Below, piece after piece: positions 53,500-64,000 of a stretch of DNA of 64,000 bases. The first letter of the stretch is position 1; each line of letters starts with the position of its first letter. Location of the stretch: positions 1,736,001 through 1,800,000 of the forward strand of contig CP087207.1 of the NCBI GenBank assembly GCA_020912385.1, given 5' to 3'. The translations under genes and the position numbers were made by a program. The notes beneath the pieces were generated by a model. That model ran no database searches. It had not been told where the DNA came from and saw only the letters and a list, made by a program, of their open reading frames with translations. The DNA is from Neofusicoccum parvum. Its lineage: Eukaryota; Ascomycota; Dothideomycetes; Botryosphaeriales; Botryosphaeriaceae.

Positions 53500-55333
53500 A
53501 TGGGCGCCGCTGACGAAGTTTCACCATCCCGCGAAGTCAATTCTGAGACTATGGATAGGGAAATGGACATGGGTGAGGGTGTGAGCGGAGATGGCTTCTC
53601 AAACGCCGAGCTCGCCGCGGCGATTGAGGCGTCAAGAAACGACACTGGGCCTCCGGAACCAACAGCGCAAGAGAGAGATGAAGGTGAAGAGGCGGATATT
53701 TGGACACAGCTAAGGGAGGCTGGGGCATCTACTGGCGTGCTTGTTGATGACGCGGCTTTCCCCCACTGCCTGGGGAGTGGCGACGTTGGCCATGATGCGG
53801 GTGAAGCAGAGAGCACGCATGCCGCCCAGAAGCGCGCGTCAGACCCTGAGGCGGCTCCAAGCATGGCCCAAGACTCACCATCCGCGCAAGGTTTCATTGG
53901 GGCTACCGGGGCTGACGGGAAGACATCCTCAGGCAGCGACGGCAACGATTTCTCAGGCGATACGACAGACATACCAGCGGATACCGACGTTGTGATGACC
54001 GACGCCAGCCCGCCTCTGGAAACAGAAGCTGCCGCGGGCGCTGAAAGGCCCTCTCCACGCCGATCGCGCAAGCGAAGTGCCCCAACACAACCCAAAGACG
54101 ACATCTCGCCGGCTGCAAATCCTTCGACGCGCCCAGAGAGAAAGCTGAGCGGTGAAGTAGCAGGCATGACAACCAAGGATGAGCCTACAGACCGTGCCGA
54201 CCCTGCCACGGCAGATGAACTCGCTGGCCAGGCGGCGACTAATGACATGGCAGGTGAGAGCGCACCTGCCACGCGGGAGCCACGTCGATCCGGCCGTCGT
54301 GCAGCGCGTACCACCTACCAGGAAGAGGACAGCGACGCCGAATTCGAGCCCGCGCCTTCCACTGCATCCAAGAGTAAAATGCCTGCTTCGCAAACCAAGC
54401 GCGGCGGCGCCCGCGGGATCTGGTCGACAGACCACCTTCTCCAAGATCCCAAATCAAAGCTCGCCAAGGTCGACATCACGGTACGTCTGCACATCAACCC
54501 CAACAGTCACCCATCTCACACATGGCAGGCAATCCTGAAAGATCCGCGCGCCTGGTCCTCTCTGAACCCTGAGCAGCAATCAAAAATCATCGCACTCCTC
54601 CCCAATGCACCCACCCTCAATCCTGACCCCGAAAACCCCACCGTCTCGCTCCCGAACATCCCGCAGCAGGTCCTGGCTTGCAACAGCGCATTCAAAGCCG
54701 ACATTGCAATGTTCCAAGAAGATCTCAGCGAGGGCCGTCTCGACCCGGACTGGCAACACGACGGCCTGGTTGCGATGGAGAAGCGCGCACGCGGCGAGTT
54801 TGACGCGTGGAAAGAGGCGGAGATGGAGTCGTTCTGGGGTCAGAAACAGAAGCTCAGCTACGACGTCGTTGCAGGTGAGAGCAGCAAGATCAAGCTCGAG
54901 GCGCTCGTTGAGGCGGGGTGCTGGGAGGTGGGTGACGTGTGGGTGTACACGCGGACTTTTGGGAAGGGCGAAGGGCAGATGAAGGTCGAGAAGGAGGCAA
55001 CTGTGAACATTCCCACTACTCATCCGGATCACGACGACGCTAATTCCCTCGCAGATTACATCCATCACCGAGGACAACCGCCTGATCTTCCGCTTCCCTG
55101 ACGGCCAGCGGAAGTTCAGCTCCGCAGCTGCGGGTGCGGACGTGGACACGGAACCAATCAGTGGCCTGCAAGACCTTGCTGACGCGATCATTGAGACGGA
55201 CGGCCGCGTCAAGACTTGGCGTGGTAACAACGCGTGGAAGGAGACCAGGTGCTTCCGCAAGAACCAAGACATTGGTTCGCCATGGGAGATTCGCGAAATC
55301 TACTGGGCGAGGCAGGAAGAGAGCAAAAAATGA
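53500..55333 (+). CDS. ASX homology (DEUBAD) domain protein
   Basis: Two exons (53500-55002, 55055-55333) give 593 residues. The first 300 are acidic, Ser/Ala-rich and probably disordered, with basic patches (SPRRSRKRSAP, EPRRSGRRAARTTY) that look like nuclear localisation or DNA-contact segments. The ASX homology domain begins near residue 305: GIWSTDHLLQDPKSKLAKVD, then HTWQAILKDPRAWSSLNPEQ, QSKIIALLPNAP and DGLVAMEKRARGEFDAWKEA. In animals this domain (Asx/ASXL) binds and activates the deubiquitinase BAP1; the fungal role is not established. The C-terminus (ITEDNRLIFRFPDGQRKFSS, SPWEIREIYWARQEESKK) is conserved-looking. The intron donor is GTGAAC, unusual but required by frame. An upstream exon cannot be excluded. 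Confidence 0.82.
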
Positions 55334-55736
55334 GATGAACAATGGCACGGAGAATCTTCCATTAAGGCAGCTCTTCAGAAGCAGAAGTTGCATATTTACA
55401 GGCGTTTGAGGCATAGTCTCCGATGATAATCAGAGCGGGAAATCCGCAGTCCACAGGTGGAAATGGTCCTTTAAAGTACAATTGAGGAATCAATGATAAC
55501 AAGGAAATTCACGGCTATGGACAACCCGAAAATTGATGTTTTTGCCATTTTCGACTGTTGCCGAAGGGTGAGGCAGCAGCCGCGTTCCACTTTGCGGCGA
55601 CGTCATCGGACCTACCCGGCGATGCGACTGCCCCTCAACACCAAAAACTTTCGCCGAACTTCAGCCTGCAGCACCCCAAAACCGCATTCCCGTCATCGCT
55701 GCGGTCAAGACACTATGCCAATCTCACAGGCACACC

Positions 55737-56842
55737 ATGTCATCCTCAAAGCAACTTCAACACAGACGGGCGCATAACTTGCTGCTCATCTCCAAGCTCC
55801 TCAACTGCCGCGATAATGCGTCACCCTTCACGCTGATCATCGATTCGCTGGAGCAATCAGGGAAGCGTCTTGTGCGGGAGTTCATACGCAGAGCAAATGT
55901 ACGAGCAATATATCACTCAAGCGGCAGTTCTGCGATCTGACTCACCACAGGCAGCGAAAACACGCGTAATCTTCGTCTCATTCGAGACGCTCCGCAAGCC
56001 TTCCGGCGTCGACGTCTTCATCCCCTTCGCCCGCCAACCCCCCACCCTCCTCCAGTCCGAAATCGCCAAAGCCACCTCCGAAACCGTAAGCCGCCAAAGT
56101 GAGTCCTCCTCCCACCCCAACCCGACCACCTTCTAACCGCGCCACAGAAACCCTCCTCGTCCTCGACACCCTCCACCCCCTCATCACCCACCCCACCACC
56201 TCCGCCACTCTCCCCCACCTGCTCTCCTCCCTCCTCTCCCCCTCCACCACCCTCCTAGCCGTCTACCACTCCGACATCCCCCTGGGCCCGCCGCTGGCCT
56301 CGCCCTACCAACCCCACCCCCTCACCCTGCTGAAGTACATCTCCACCACCCTCCTCACCGTCCACGCCCTCTCGCACATCCTAGCCGAGAAGGCCGCGCG
56401 CGAGCGCAGCGTCGCGGGGCCGGTGTTCGGGCTGGGGGAGGAGGTAGAGGGCGCGGTGGGTGGCGTGGGGAGGAACGGCGGCGGCGGCGTTGTCGTGGAG
56501 ATGGAGCACAGGCGGAAGAGCGGGCGCGGGGTGCGGGAGTGGTTCTTCCTGCCGACGGCGACAGGTGGTGATGGTGGCGCGGGCGCCGGGAAGAGGGAGA
56601 CGGCGGTGCTGCTGGAGGATCATCCGGCGTGGAGGCGTGGGGAGGAGAAGGAGGTGGCGGAGGAGGAGGGCGTGGATGTGAGTTTTAATCTGGGGTTGAC
56701 GGAGAAGCAGAGGAGGGATAGGGAGGGCGTTGTGCTGCCGTATTTCGATGCGCAGAGGGGGGAGGGGCCGGGGGAGGGGGGGAGGATTTTGTATGATATG
56801 GGGGTGGAGGATGATTTTGATGAGGAGGAGGACGAGATATGA
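55737..56842 (+). CDS. ELP5: Elongator complex subunit 5
   Basis: Elp5 (yeast Iki1) is part of the Elp4-5-6 RecA-like hexamer of Elongator, which modifies wobble uridines of tRNAs. Three exons (55737-55898, 55951-56098, 56148-56842) give 334 residues. Landmarks: HNLLLISKLLNCRDNASPFT LIIDSLEQSGKRLVREFIRR at the N-terminus, TRVIFVSFETLRKPSGVDVF, then LLVLDTLHPLITH and TLLAVYHSDIPL in the RecA-like core. The C-terminus has NLGLTEKQRRDREGVVLPYF and the acidic DFDEEEDEI tail found in fungal Elp5. Gly/Arg-rich sequence between about residues 190 and 260 is variable. The upstream spacer (55334-55736) and downstream spacer (56843-57265) hold no other gene. Confidence 0.9.
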
Positions 56843-57265
56843 GGAATAAGGTTTGGTGGACTCTTGAGTCCGGTGTCAATTCATGAGAAAGAAATTATTC
56901 AATAAAAGGTTGATCATGCGCCGAATACGCGGCAGATATCAGCGATTGCTCAACAGCTGTGATGCCTCAGGCACGAACTGCATCGCGGTGGCCTGTGCGC
57001 TCTGGTTTCTCTGAGCTGGGCCTGCGTCCTTGCGCAAGTCGAGGCCGCCGGCCAAAAACCATCGCCGCAACCTCAACCTCCAGCCGCGCGCGCGACCGCA
57101 ACTTCACCTCGCCGCCAAGGCCTTGCTCGTGTCGACCACGCGCAGCTTCCCTCGGGCCCAGGTCTGCAACCGCGTCGCCCCTCTACCGCCGCCTCGCAAA
57201 CCCTCGTCCCTCGTTCATCGCCAGCGCGTCTCGCCCACGAACAACTCCTCCACCCGCACGCGACC

Positions 57266-58018
57266 ATGCCCGAACCCTCAGCCAAGCGGTCGCGCCGGCC
57301 CGACAGCGCGCAGATGTGGGACGACGACGACCGCGGCAAGCGGCGCAAGGGCCCTCCCGGCGGCGGACGCCACAGATCGCGGTCGCCGGTGGACAGCCGC
57401 GACGGACGGGACGGAGGCAGCAGACGCGGAGGCCGGCATGCCAGGAGCGACAGCCGCGACAGGCCCACGAGACGCAAAGGTAAGCCCAAACCCGTCTCCA
57501 TTGCAGGTTTCCAGGCGAGAGAGAGAGAGAGAGAGGGCTAAAGGGCGTCCCCCCGAACAGATGACCGCACACGCTCCCGCTCCCCCAGAGGAGACGCGAG
57601 AGAGCCCACGAGGAGGAGATCGCCGCCGCGTGGCCCCCGCGCTCCACCGCCGGCCGCGGCTACGGCACCGAACGGCACGCACGGCAAGCCCGCTGCCGGC
57701 AGCAAGGCGCCAGAGCTGCCGCACTCGGCGGGCCGCACGCAGCCGAGCTCGCGCGAGTGGACGCGGCGGGTGACATCGCGGATTGCGGTCAAGCGCGAAG
57801 GCGACGAGAACGGCATGGACGTGGACGGCGAGGAGGACGGAGACCCGGACGCGGCGGAGATGGAGCGGATGATGGGGTTCTCGAGCTTCAGCAGCACGCA
57901 CAACACCAAGGTGCCGGGCAATGACAAGAACTATGCGGTGCGGAAGGAGAAGAAGACGGAGTACAGGCAGTACATGAACCGTCAAGGTGGATTCAACAGG
58001 CCGCTCAGTCCGGGATAG
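57266..58018 (+). CDS. SNRNP27: U4/U6.U5 tri-snRNP 27 kDa protein
   Basis: Small splicing factor of the tri-snRNP. Two exons (57266-57479, 57561-58018) give 223 residues. The N-terminal two thirds are RS/RD-rich (RRSRSPVDSRDGRDG-like, RTRSRSPRGDAREPTRRRSP) as usual for this family. The conserved C-terminal domain is clear: GEEDGDPDAAEMERMMGFSS, FSSTHNTKVPGNDKNYAVRK and TEYRQYMNRQGGFNRPLSPG. The 81-nt intron is longer than its neighbours because it contains a GA microsatellite. The Arg/Pro-rich middle segment is the least certain part of the model. Confidence 0.9.
57517..57535. repeat. GA microsatellite inside an intron
   Basis: About nine GA units inside the single intron of the SNRNP27 gene, upstream of its acceptor at 57560. 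Confidence 0.9.
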
Positions 58019-58550
58019 AGAGGGTTGGGGCTCGTTCGTGGATTGGCTGGGAGACAATGGCATAGCACTGGCGTTAGTGGGATTCGGGCTTTGTTCTTTC
58101 ATAAAATGAGGGCTGGGAATATTCAAGGCTGGGCGAGAGGAGGGTTGTAAAATGCTGCGAGAACTGCGGAAGAGTGGATGCTCGACGGTCTGCAGGACTG
58201 CGTTGATACCAAACAAAAGCTTATTCGACTCTCCTGCCTGGCTCAATCTCATGTACAATATGGGGTGTTCTGAATATTCAAGTATAACGAGTCAACATCA
58301 GCTTCTCGTGCTGCAATGGATTTGCTTGCCGTGGGTGACGCAAGCCGGGCGCGCGGCAATCGTCGGGGAAGTGCGGTGTGCGGAAGTCGGCCGCAGCCTG
58401 CAGCTTGCGTGGAGCTTTGGCGCGGCCACGTCTCCCACTTCGCGTCAAGCTTTCCAAGGGTCCGGACGCTCTCCAGCTTCCCGCTCCGCTCCAAACAACA
58501 ACAACCGCAAGGAGCTCACCACTCCGACCAATTGCTTGCCCACCACCACA

Positions 58551-61375
58551 ATGCGCCCATTCAAACCGCCGTCCACCGCGGCGGCGTCCTCCAACCGCCG
58601 ACCCACGACCCGCCGCACCGCTTTCCTTTCAGCCTTCCTCGTCGCTTCCATCCTCCTTCTGCTCAACCCTTCCGCCGCCAACGCACAATCTGAGGGAGAA
58701 ACCGAGGGCAGGAGCGAATTGGTCCAGCAAATAGAACGCGCCTCCAACGAGAGCCTGCTATGGGGCCCGTACAAGCCGAACCTGTACTTCGGCGTCGCGC
58801 CGCGCATCCCCAAGTCCCTCGCCGCCGGTCTGCTATGGAGCCGCGTTGAAGATTTCAGGACGGTGCAAGAGAGTGCGTTTTCCCGTCCTCCACATCCCCA
58901 TCCTCCGCCAATGGGCGGCAACGAGGGCCTTACGCTCAAACTCACAACGGAGAAAGGGCTGACGTGATTGGTTTTGGGCTGGCGACAGATTTCAGACACA
59001 CCTGCGAGCAGCACGAAGGCATGGCCGGCTACGGCTGGGACGAGTACGACCCGCGCACCGGCGGCCGGCAGACCATCCACGACGCCGGCAACCAGATCGA
59101 CATCTCCACCGAGTTCGTCAAGGTGCCGGGCGGCGAGCACGGCGGCAACTGGGGCCTTAGGGTCAAGGGCGTGCCGCGCGCCGACGCGCCGGACGGGCTG
59201 AAGACGACGGTCCTGTTCTACACGTCGTTGGATGGGCTGGGCAGCCTCGAGGTCCCGCGGGAGGACGGCGATGATGAGGAGCTGGGTAGGGAGGGCGACG
59301 TCGAGATTCAGGGCCAGAGTCATGGGTTGGGTGCGTATTCGCTGAAGGTGTCGAAGGGCACGGGCGAGCATCCGGAGGAAAGGCATGAAAGCTGGAAGGA
59401 GAAGCCGCTGGACCGGACGTTTGTGCAGAGCGTTCAGCTGCCAGACACGGCGCTGTGGCAGGTTAAGGGTGAGTAGCTTCCGTCATTTGGGGGTTTCTTA
59501 GGGCTGACGTTGGGCTTGGGATACAGCTGTGCTTTTTGCGCACATCAAGTCGACTGTCGGGCGCTACATTGAGAAATATGGAGAGGAGAAGATGCCGCCG
59601 CCAGAGCAGATCTATACGGTTGATCACCAGCCGGGTATGGGCAACATGCATTTTGTCCAGAAGGTCTTTGAGGGTCCGTTTGAGGTACGGAAGATATTTG
59701 CTTTTGACATCTGCTCTAATGCTGACGACACGTAGTTTGACGTCCTCTTCTCTTCGGCATCTGCTCCGAAGCCCATGACTTCCGAGGATCTTACTCAGGA
59801 ACTCGAGGCCGCTACTTCTACTTTCTCAAAGCGCTACAACGAGCTCATGAAGCCTCAGGCCCCCTTTAATAAGGATAAGTATGTGGAGTTCTCTAAGTCT
59901 CTGTTCTCAAACCTCGTCGGTGGTATCGGCTACTTTTTCGGAGATTCCCGCGTGGACCGCTCTTACGATTCAGCATATGATGAGGAAAACGAGGGGTTCT
60001 GGGAGGAAACCGCCGATGCTCGCGCCAGAAACGGCGCTGAGCTTGAGGGACCGTACGAGCTGTTCACGAGCATTCCTTCGAGACCGTTCTTCCCGAGAGG
60101 TTTCTTGTGGGATGAGGGTTTCCACTTGATTCCGATTGTTGACTGGGATGTCGATCTCACCCTGGACATCATCAGGAGCTGGTTCAATCTGATGGACGAG
60201 GATGGTTGGATTGCACGCGAACAGATTCTCGGCGCGGAGGCCCGCAGCAAGGTTCCTCAGGAATTCCAGGTTCAATACCCGCACTACGCGAATCCGCCCA
60301 CGCTCTTCTTCATCCTTTCTGCCTTCATCGAGAAGCTGAAGGTACAGGCCGCCTCGAATGATGCTCAGCAGCCGCTCGTCTCCGGCGAGAAGTACACGAT
60401 GTACCTCCAGAATCACGAGGCCGCGCTCCAGTACCTTCGCGATCTGTACCCGCTGCTCAAGCGCCAGTACTTCTGGTTCCGCCGTACCCAGGCCGGTGAC
60501 ATCAAGTCTTACGACCGCGAGGCCTTTAGCTCGAAGGAGGGCTACCGCTGGCGCGGCCGCACCCCGCAGCACATTCTGACTTCAGGCCTGGACGATTACC
60601 CCCGCGCTCAGCCGCCACACCCAGGCGAGCTTCACGTTGACCTGATATCTTGGGTTGGACTGATGACACGCAACATCAAGGACATCGCTGCCTTTATCGG
60701 CGAGGATGACGACGTGTCTGAGTTCACCAAGTACGAGACGGCCATTGTCCGCAACATCGATGATCTCCACTGGAGCGCTGACGAGAAGATCTGGTGTGAT
60801 GCGACCATCGACGACTACGAGGAGCACGCGCTTGTCTGTCACAAGGGCTACATCAGCCTGTTCCCCTTCCTCATGGGCTTGGTCACGGATGACGAGAAGA
60901 TCGGTGCCGTGTTGGACCTCTTGGCGGACGAGGAGGAGCTGTGGAGCCCGCACGGAATCAGGAGCTTGAGCAAGAAGGACGAACTGTACGGCACGGACGA
61001 AAATTACTGGCGCAGCCCGGTGTGGATGAACATCAACTACTTGGCCGTGCAGCAGTTATTGGTAAGCCTTCCCTGCTCTAACCTCAATTGAGACGCAAGC
61101 GCTGACGAACGTAATAGGAAACCGCCCAATCCTCCAGCAAGCACGCCTCCCGCGCCGCCAAGCTGTACGGCAAGCTCAGGAAGAACCTGGTCGAGACGGT
61201 CTACGAGAGCTGGAAGGAGACGGGCTTCGCCTGGGAGCAGTACAACCCGGACACCGGCAAGGGCCAGCGCACGCAGCACTTCACGGGCTGGACCAGCTTG
61301 GTGGTGAAGATCATGGCGTTCCCAGATGTGGGAGATATCAAGAAGGGGTCGAAGAAGGGACACGATGAGCTGTAG
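58551..61375 (+). CDS. ER mannosyl-oligosaccharide glucosidase I (GH63)
   Basis: Removes the terminal alpha-1,2-glucose from the N-glycan precursor in the ER lumen (yeast Cwh41/Gls1). Five exons (58551-58872, 58989-59468, 59527-59684, 59736-61061, 61118-61375) give 847 residues, normal for the family. The N-terminus is cytosolic and basic, then a signal anchor (TAFLSAFLVASILLLLNPSA). The lumenal part shows LLWGPYKPNLYFGVAPRIPK, then MAGYGWDEYDPRTGGRQTIH, and the catalytic (alpha/alpha)6 domain with SRPFFPRGFLWDEGFHLIPI, LISWVGLMTRNIKDIA, YWRSPVWMNINYLAVQQLL and QHFTGWTSLVV. The frame is open upstream to 58152, but the start used places the anchor correctly. The spacer from SNRNP27 (58019-58550) shows no gene. 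Confidence 0.94.
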
Positions 61376-61693
61376 ATGCAATATTGAGATCAAATGGGAG
61401 AGAGGGAGGGGTAAGAGAGTTGGTGGAAAATGGTGGGACGGGTGAATGTATAGAACTAAAAGTCGGCTTAGAGTCACGATTGCATATACTGATAGGTAGG
61501 ATATTGAACGAAATGTTTTGTGTTCTGAAAACTGCGGGGGTTTTCCAGAGACTACAAGGAGCTGAGAGAGACGTGTGGCTAATCTCATTTTACACAGCCA
61601 ATCATTCAGGACTTCGCTTATCGGGAAGCGCCAGCGCGCTCTGACAACGGAGACCCCGCACTTCTCTTCCTCTCGCCTATCAAGACAATCGCC

Positions 61694-63438
61694 ATGTTCA
61701 GTCAAAAGAAGCACCAAGCTCTGAACTACGAGGAAACATTTGCATGGGATCCGGCGGACGACATACCTCTCCGCTATTTAGAATCTCGAAAACAGCCCAG
61801 TCTCTGTAAGCTTTGAGAACACTTCGTGCCCACCTCGTATTGCTTACCAGAATCTAGCGGATCCTCAGAATCTAATTCACGAGCACACTGGCGATCTCCT
61901 CGACCATGAAGTTAAGGACTGGCTACAGGAGAAAGGCCGGTTTGCAAATCGATGGGACCCTCAGCAAAGTAGGAGTGAACGAACGCTTCGTCTCCTCATG
62001 TGCGAACGTACTGCATTCCGGCCAAAGGTGTTTCACATGAGTAAAGATTCTTTCAAGGCCATGGACACGGCGTTCAATTTACCGGAGGAGATGTTTGCAG
62101 CATTCGAGGATGACGGTGGCATATACTTGGACCGTTCTCGCTTTTCTGGAGATAAGCTTGAATCATTCCGTAAGAAGCTTTGACAGTCCCTCCTGCAGAA
62201 AAATCTTACATGCATACGTAGAACTCGCGGTCAAGCTTCCGCAAATGTTCCAGCTGGGGAACTATGGCTTAGCGCTATGCCACAACTTCCGCTCTGGAAA
62301 CACGAACGCTTTCCTTTGGGGCTGGAACGTGATCCTCGAGGACGACAGCACCACTCAGAAAGCCGTTGAGCCTTTTCATTTGCGAGTTGAGAGGCTTGTC
62401 AGATGGATGCATGAGTCCTGCGCCCATCCATTGCTGCTCCCTGTCATCTTACTGCGTGAGCACATCGACAGAGCAAAGATCTTCCTCGCCGCGGAGCTGT
62501 CGAGCACGGCGCAGAAATTGGAAAGACAGCTAGGGGCCGTTAACACGGGCCGACTATTCCGGCCAGCAACGAACGAGCCGCCTTTCAACTATGACAGTGT
62601 CATGAGGATGATGGCTGATCCTGAGAGGAGGGCTGACATCACCTCGAAGCTTAATACCAATTCAAGCAATGCCATCAATCTGCGTTCGAAAGTCCGATGG
62701 AATAGACGCTACTGCGCGTATCTCTACAAGCTGCTTGACAGGATGGAGATAATGAGCCAAAAAGACCGATATGATCACTCGGAGATCCGAGAAACACTGG
62801 AATACCTTGATAAGAGCGCTCAAGGGGTCGAGGACTATGCCGATCATATAGTAGCGAGGATGGAGCTTCAGTTGAACGTGGTAAGTATCTTTCTCACTCT
62901 GATCTGATGCCATATTGAACCGTGTCTGACCATTTCTTCCCAGTTCTACAACTTCGTCACCCAAGCCGACAGCGACATGAACGTCAAGATGGCTCGCATG
63001 AGCGCCAAAATAGCCGCAAACGCTGCCCTCGATAGTGTCGCTATGAAGGCTCTTGCTGTCGTCACGACAATATTCTTGCCGCCATCGTTCATAGCAGTAA
63101 GTGAAGCACTGTCGATATGATGCTCGGTATCCGAACTGACTCTTCGGAAGTCCATGTTCAGCATGTCCATGTTCGACTGGAGATCCAACAGCGCCGACCT
63201 CGTGTCGACGAACTACTGGATATTCTGGATCTCGAGCGTTCCTCTGACCATCTTCGTCATCGCTGGGTGGCGCGTCTGGTTCAACCGCCAGCGGGAGAAC
63301 AAGAACAGCTATTTCGAGTCGCTGATCAAGGGAGAGGAAGCGGACGGGGGCATTGATAACGCGTTCACGAGTCCACCGCGCCTGCAGGGCTTATACCCAC
63401 CCCGAAACGGCTACGCTGGGAAGTACAGAGGAGGATGA
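61694..63438 (+). CDS. CorA-like membrane protein
   Basis: Fungal protein of the CorA-like superfamily, whose classical members are pentameric magnesium channels; the function of this fungal subgroup is unproven. Five exons (61694-61805, 61858-62169, 62222-62880, 62944-63096, 63151-63438) give 507 residues. The N-terminal domain is soluble and helix-rich (EVKDWLQEKGRFANRWDPQQ, KLPQMFQLGNYGLALCHNFR). A long helix (RETLEYLDKSAQGVEDYADH IVARMELQLNV) leads to two C-terminal TM helices, KALAVVTTIFLPPSFIASMF and YWIFWISSVPLTIFVIAGWR. After TM1 the loop reads SMSMFDW where CorA channels have GMN, a frequent difference in fungal relatives. The exon 2/3 intron (62170-62221) resolves an apparent stop. 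Confidence 0.85.
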
Positions 63439-63850
63439 GCTTGGGGAACGGGGTTTTAATCGTGAGGCCCGGGCGGCAGGCGAATCCTTGCGGCGCTGCA
63501 GTGCGAGTGTTAGCTGGACGGATGCATGACAAAGGCGAGTTTGAGGCCCGTCACCTAGCGGATTTATAATGTTCGGATCTTAGAAAAGAATGGATGCGGT
63601 GTGTGAGGTGACCAGGTTCATCTTTCTGGGGACTTGTTTGAATGAATGGCTGGGGAGTTACTTGGTACCAATGCTTAGACGAGGCTTGGCAATGCTTGTT
63701 ACAACATATCTTCCAGCCCGTGCTAAAGAACATTTTTGAAGTTCGGCGTTGTTGAGGCGATTTGGCTTTAAAAACTATCTACAGGTAATCATCGCCCCCT
63801 TTTGAATACTGGTGGAGAGTAGTCGACATGGATTATCATTCCAAGAGCTT
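63439..63850. other. Convergent intergenic region
   Basis: 3' flanks of the CorA-like gene and of the truncated gene at the window end. No feature seen. Confidence 0.5.
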
Positions 63851-64000
63851 TTAGTTGCTCGAAGGGAACTTGTCCTTGTTGATCTTGATCGAGCCGGTCC
63901 AGGTCTTGCCGCTGTCAGCAGTTGTAAGCTCACCAGAGGCACCGGTGAGCTGAACGGTGCTGCCGAAGCTGTTGTCGGCGGCACTGAGAGTGATGGAGAT
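63851..64000 (-). CDS. 3' end of an unknown gene, cut by the window edge
   Basis: A minus-strand frame enters at 64000 and reads ISITLSAADNSFGSTVQLTG, ASGELTTADSGKTWTGSIKI and NKDKFPSSN before a TAA at 63853-63851. The alternating small, polar and beta-branched residues suggest a beta-rich, probably secreted or surface protein. The family cannot be named from 49 residues. Confidence 0.6.
   Translation of the reverse strand: MSITLSAADNSFGSTVQLTGASGELTTADSGKTWTGSIKINKDKFPSSN

Noticed and set aside
1..64000. CRISPR array, bacterial insertion sequence or prophage
   Set aside because: Introns and gene families are fungal. No regularly spaced repeats with unique spacers and no bacterial transposase motifs are present.

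Overview
The window comes from a filamentous ascomycete (Pezizomycotina). Genes carry one to seven short introns, almost all of 49-65 nt with GT...AG ends, codon use is GC-rich, and the gene set is fungal: ascomycete laccase, GMC oxidoreductase, DHA2 and MCT-type MFS transporters, Elongator subunit 5 and glucosidase I. Class and genus cannot be fixed from the sequence alone. All gene models below were spliced by hand from reading frames and splice signals.

Three blocks are visible. (1) About 1-16 kb and 38-51.8 kb are accessory, gene-poor DNA. They hold broken exon-like coding pieces, poly-G/poly-C tracts of 23 and 26 nt, a 39-bp-arm inverted repeat, a 1.5 kb purine-rich stretch, and a dispersed repeat family. 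The better copies of that family contain the same core promoter: a TATA box followed 21-23 nt later by a CTCCTCTTTTCC-like block. An NmrA-like gene lies here, broken by the poly-G tract. (2) About 16.2-37.7 kb is a compact run of nine intact metabolic and transport genes: SDR, GMC oxidoreductase, laccase-like multicopper oxidase, Dit1/PvcA-family isocyanide synthase, MCT-like MFS, SMP-30-like lactonase, LovC-like enoyl reductase, DHA2 MFS exporter and an MRJP/yellow-like secreted protein. Three of the gene pairs are divergent. (3) About 51.8-64 kb is a dense housekeeping block: SEC22, an ASX-homology (DEUBAD) protein, ELP5, SNRNP27, ER glucosidase I, a CorA-like membrane protein, and the 3' end of an unknown gene.

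The best candidate for a new system is block 2. It is a putative isocyanide-synthase gene cluster with no PKS, NRPS, P450, IsnB/PvcB-type dioxygenase or transcription factor in the window. The isocyanide synthase would turn an amino acid into an isonitrile. The SDR, GMC enzyme, laccase and enoyl reductase could tailor or couple it, the beta-propeller proteins could act outside the cell, and the two MFS proteins could move product or precursor. This pathway is an inference from family membership and layout. The gene identities themselves are well supported.
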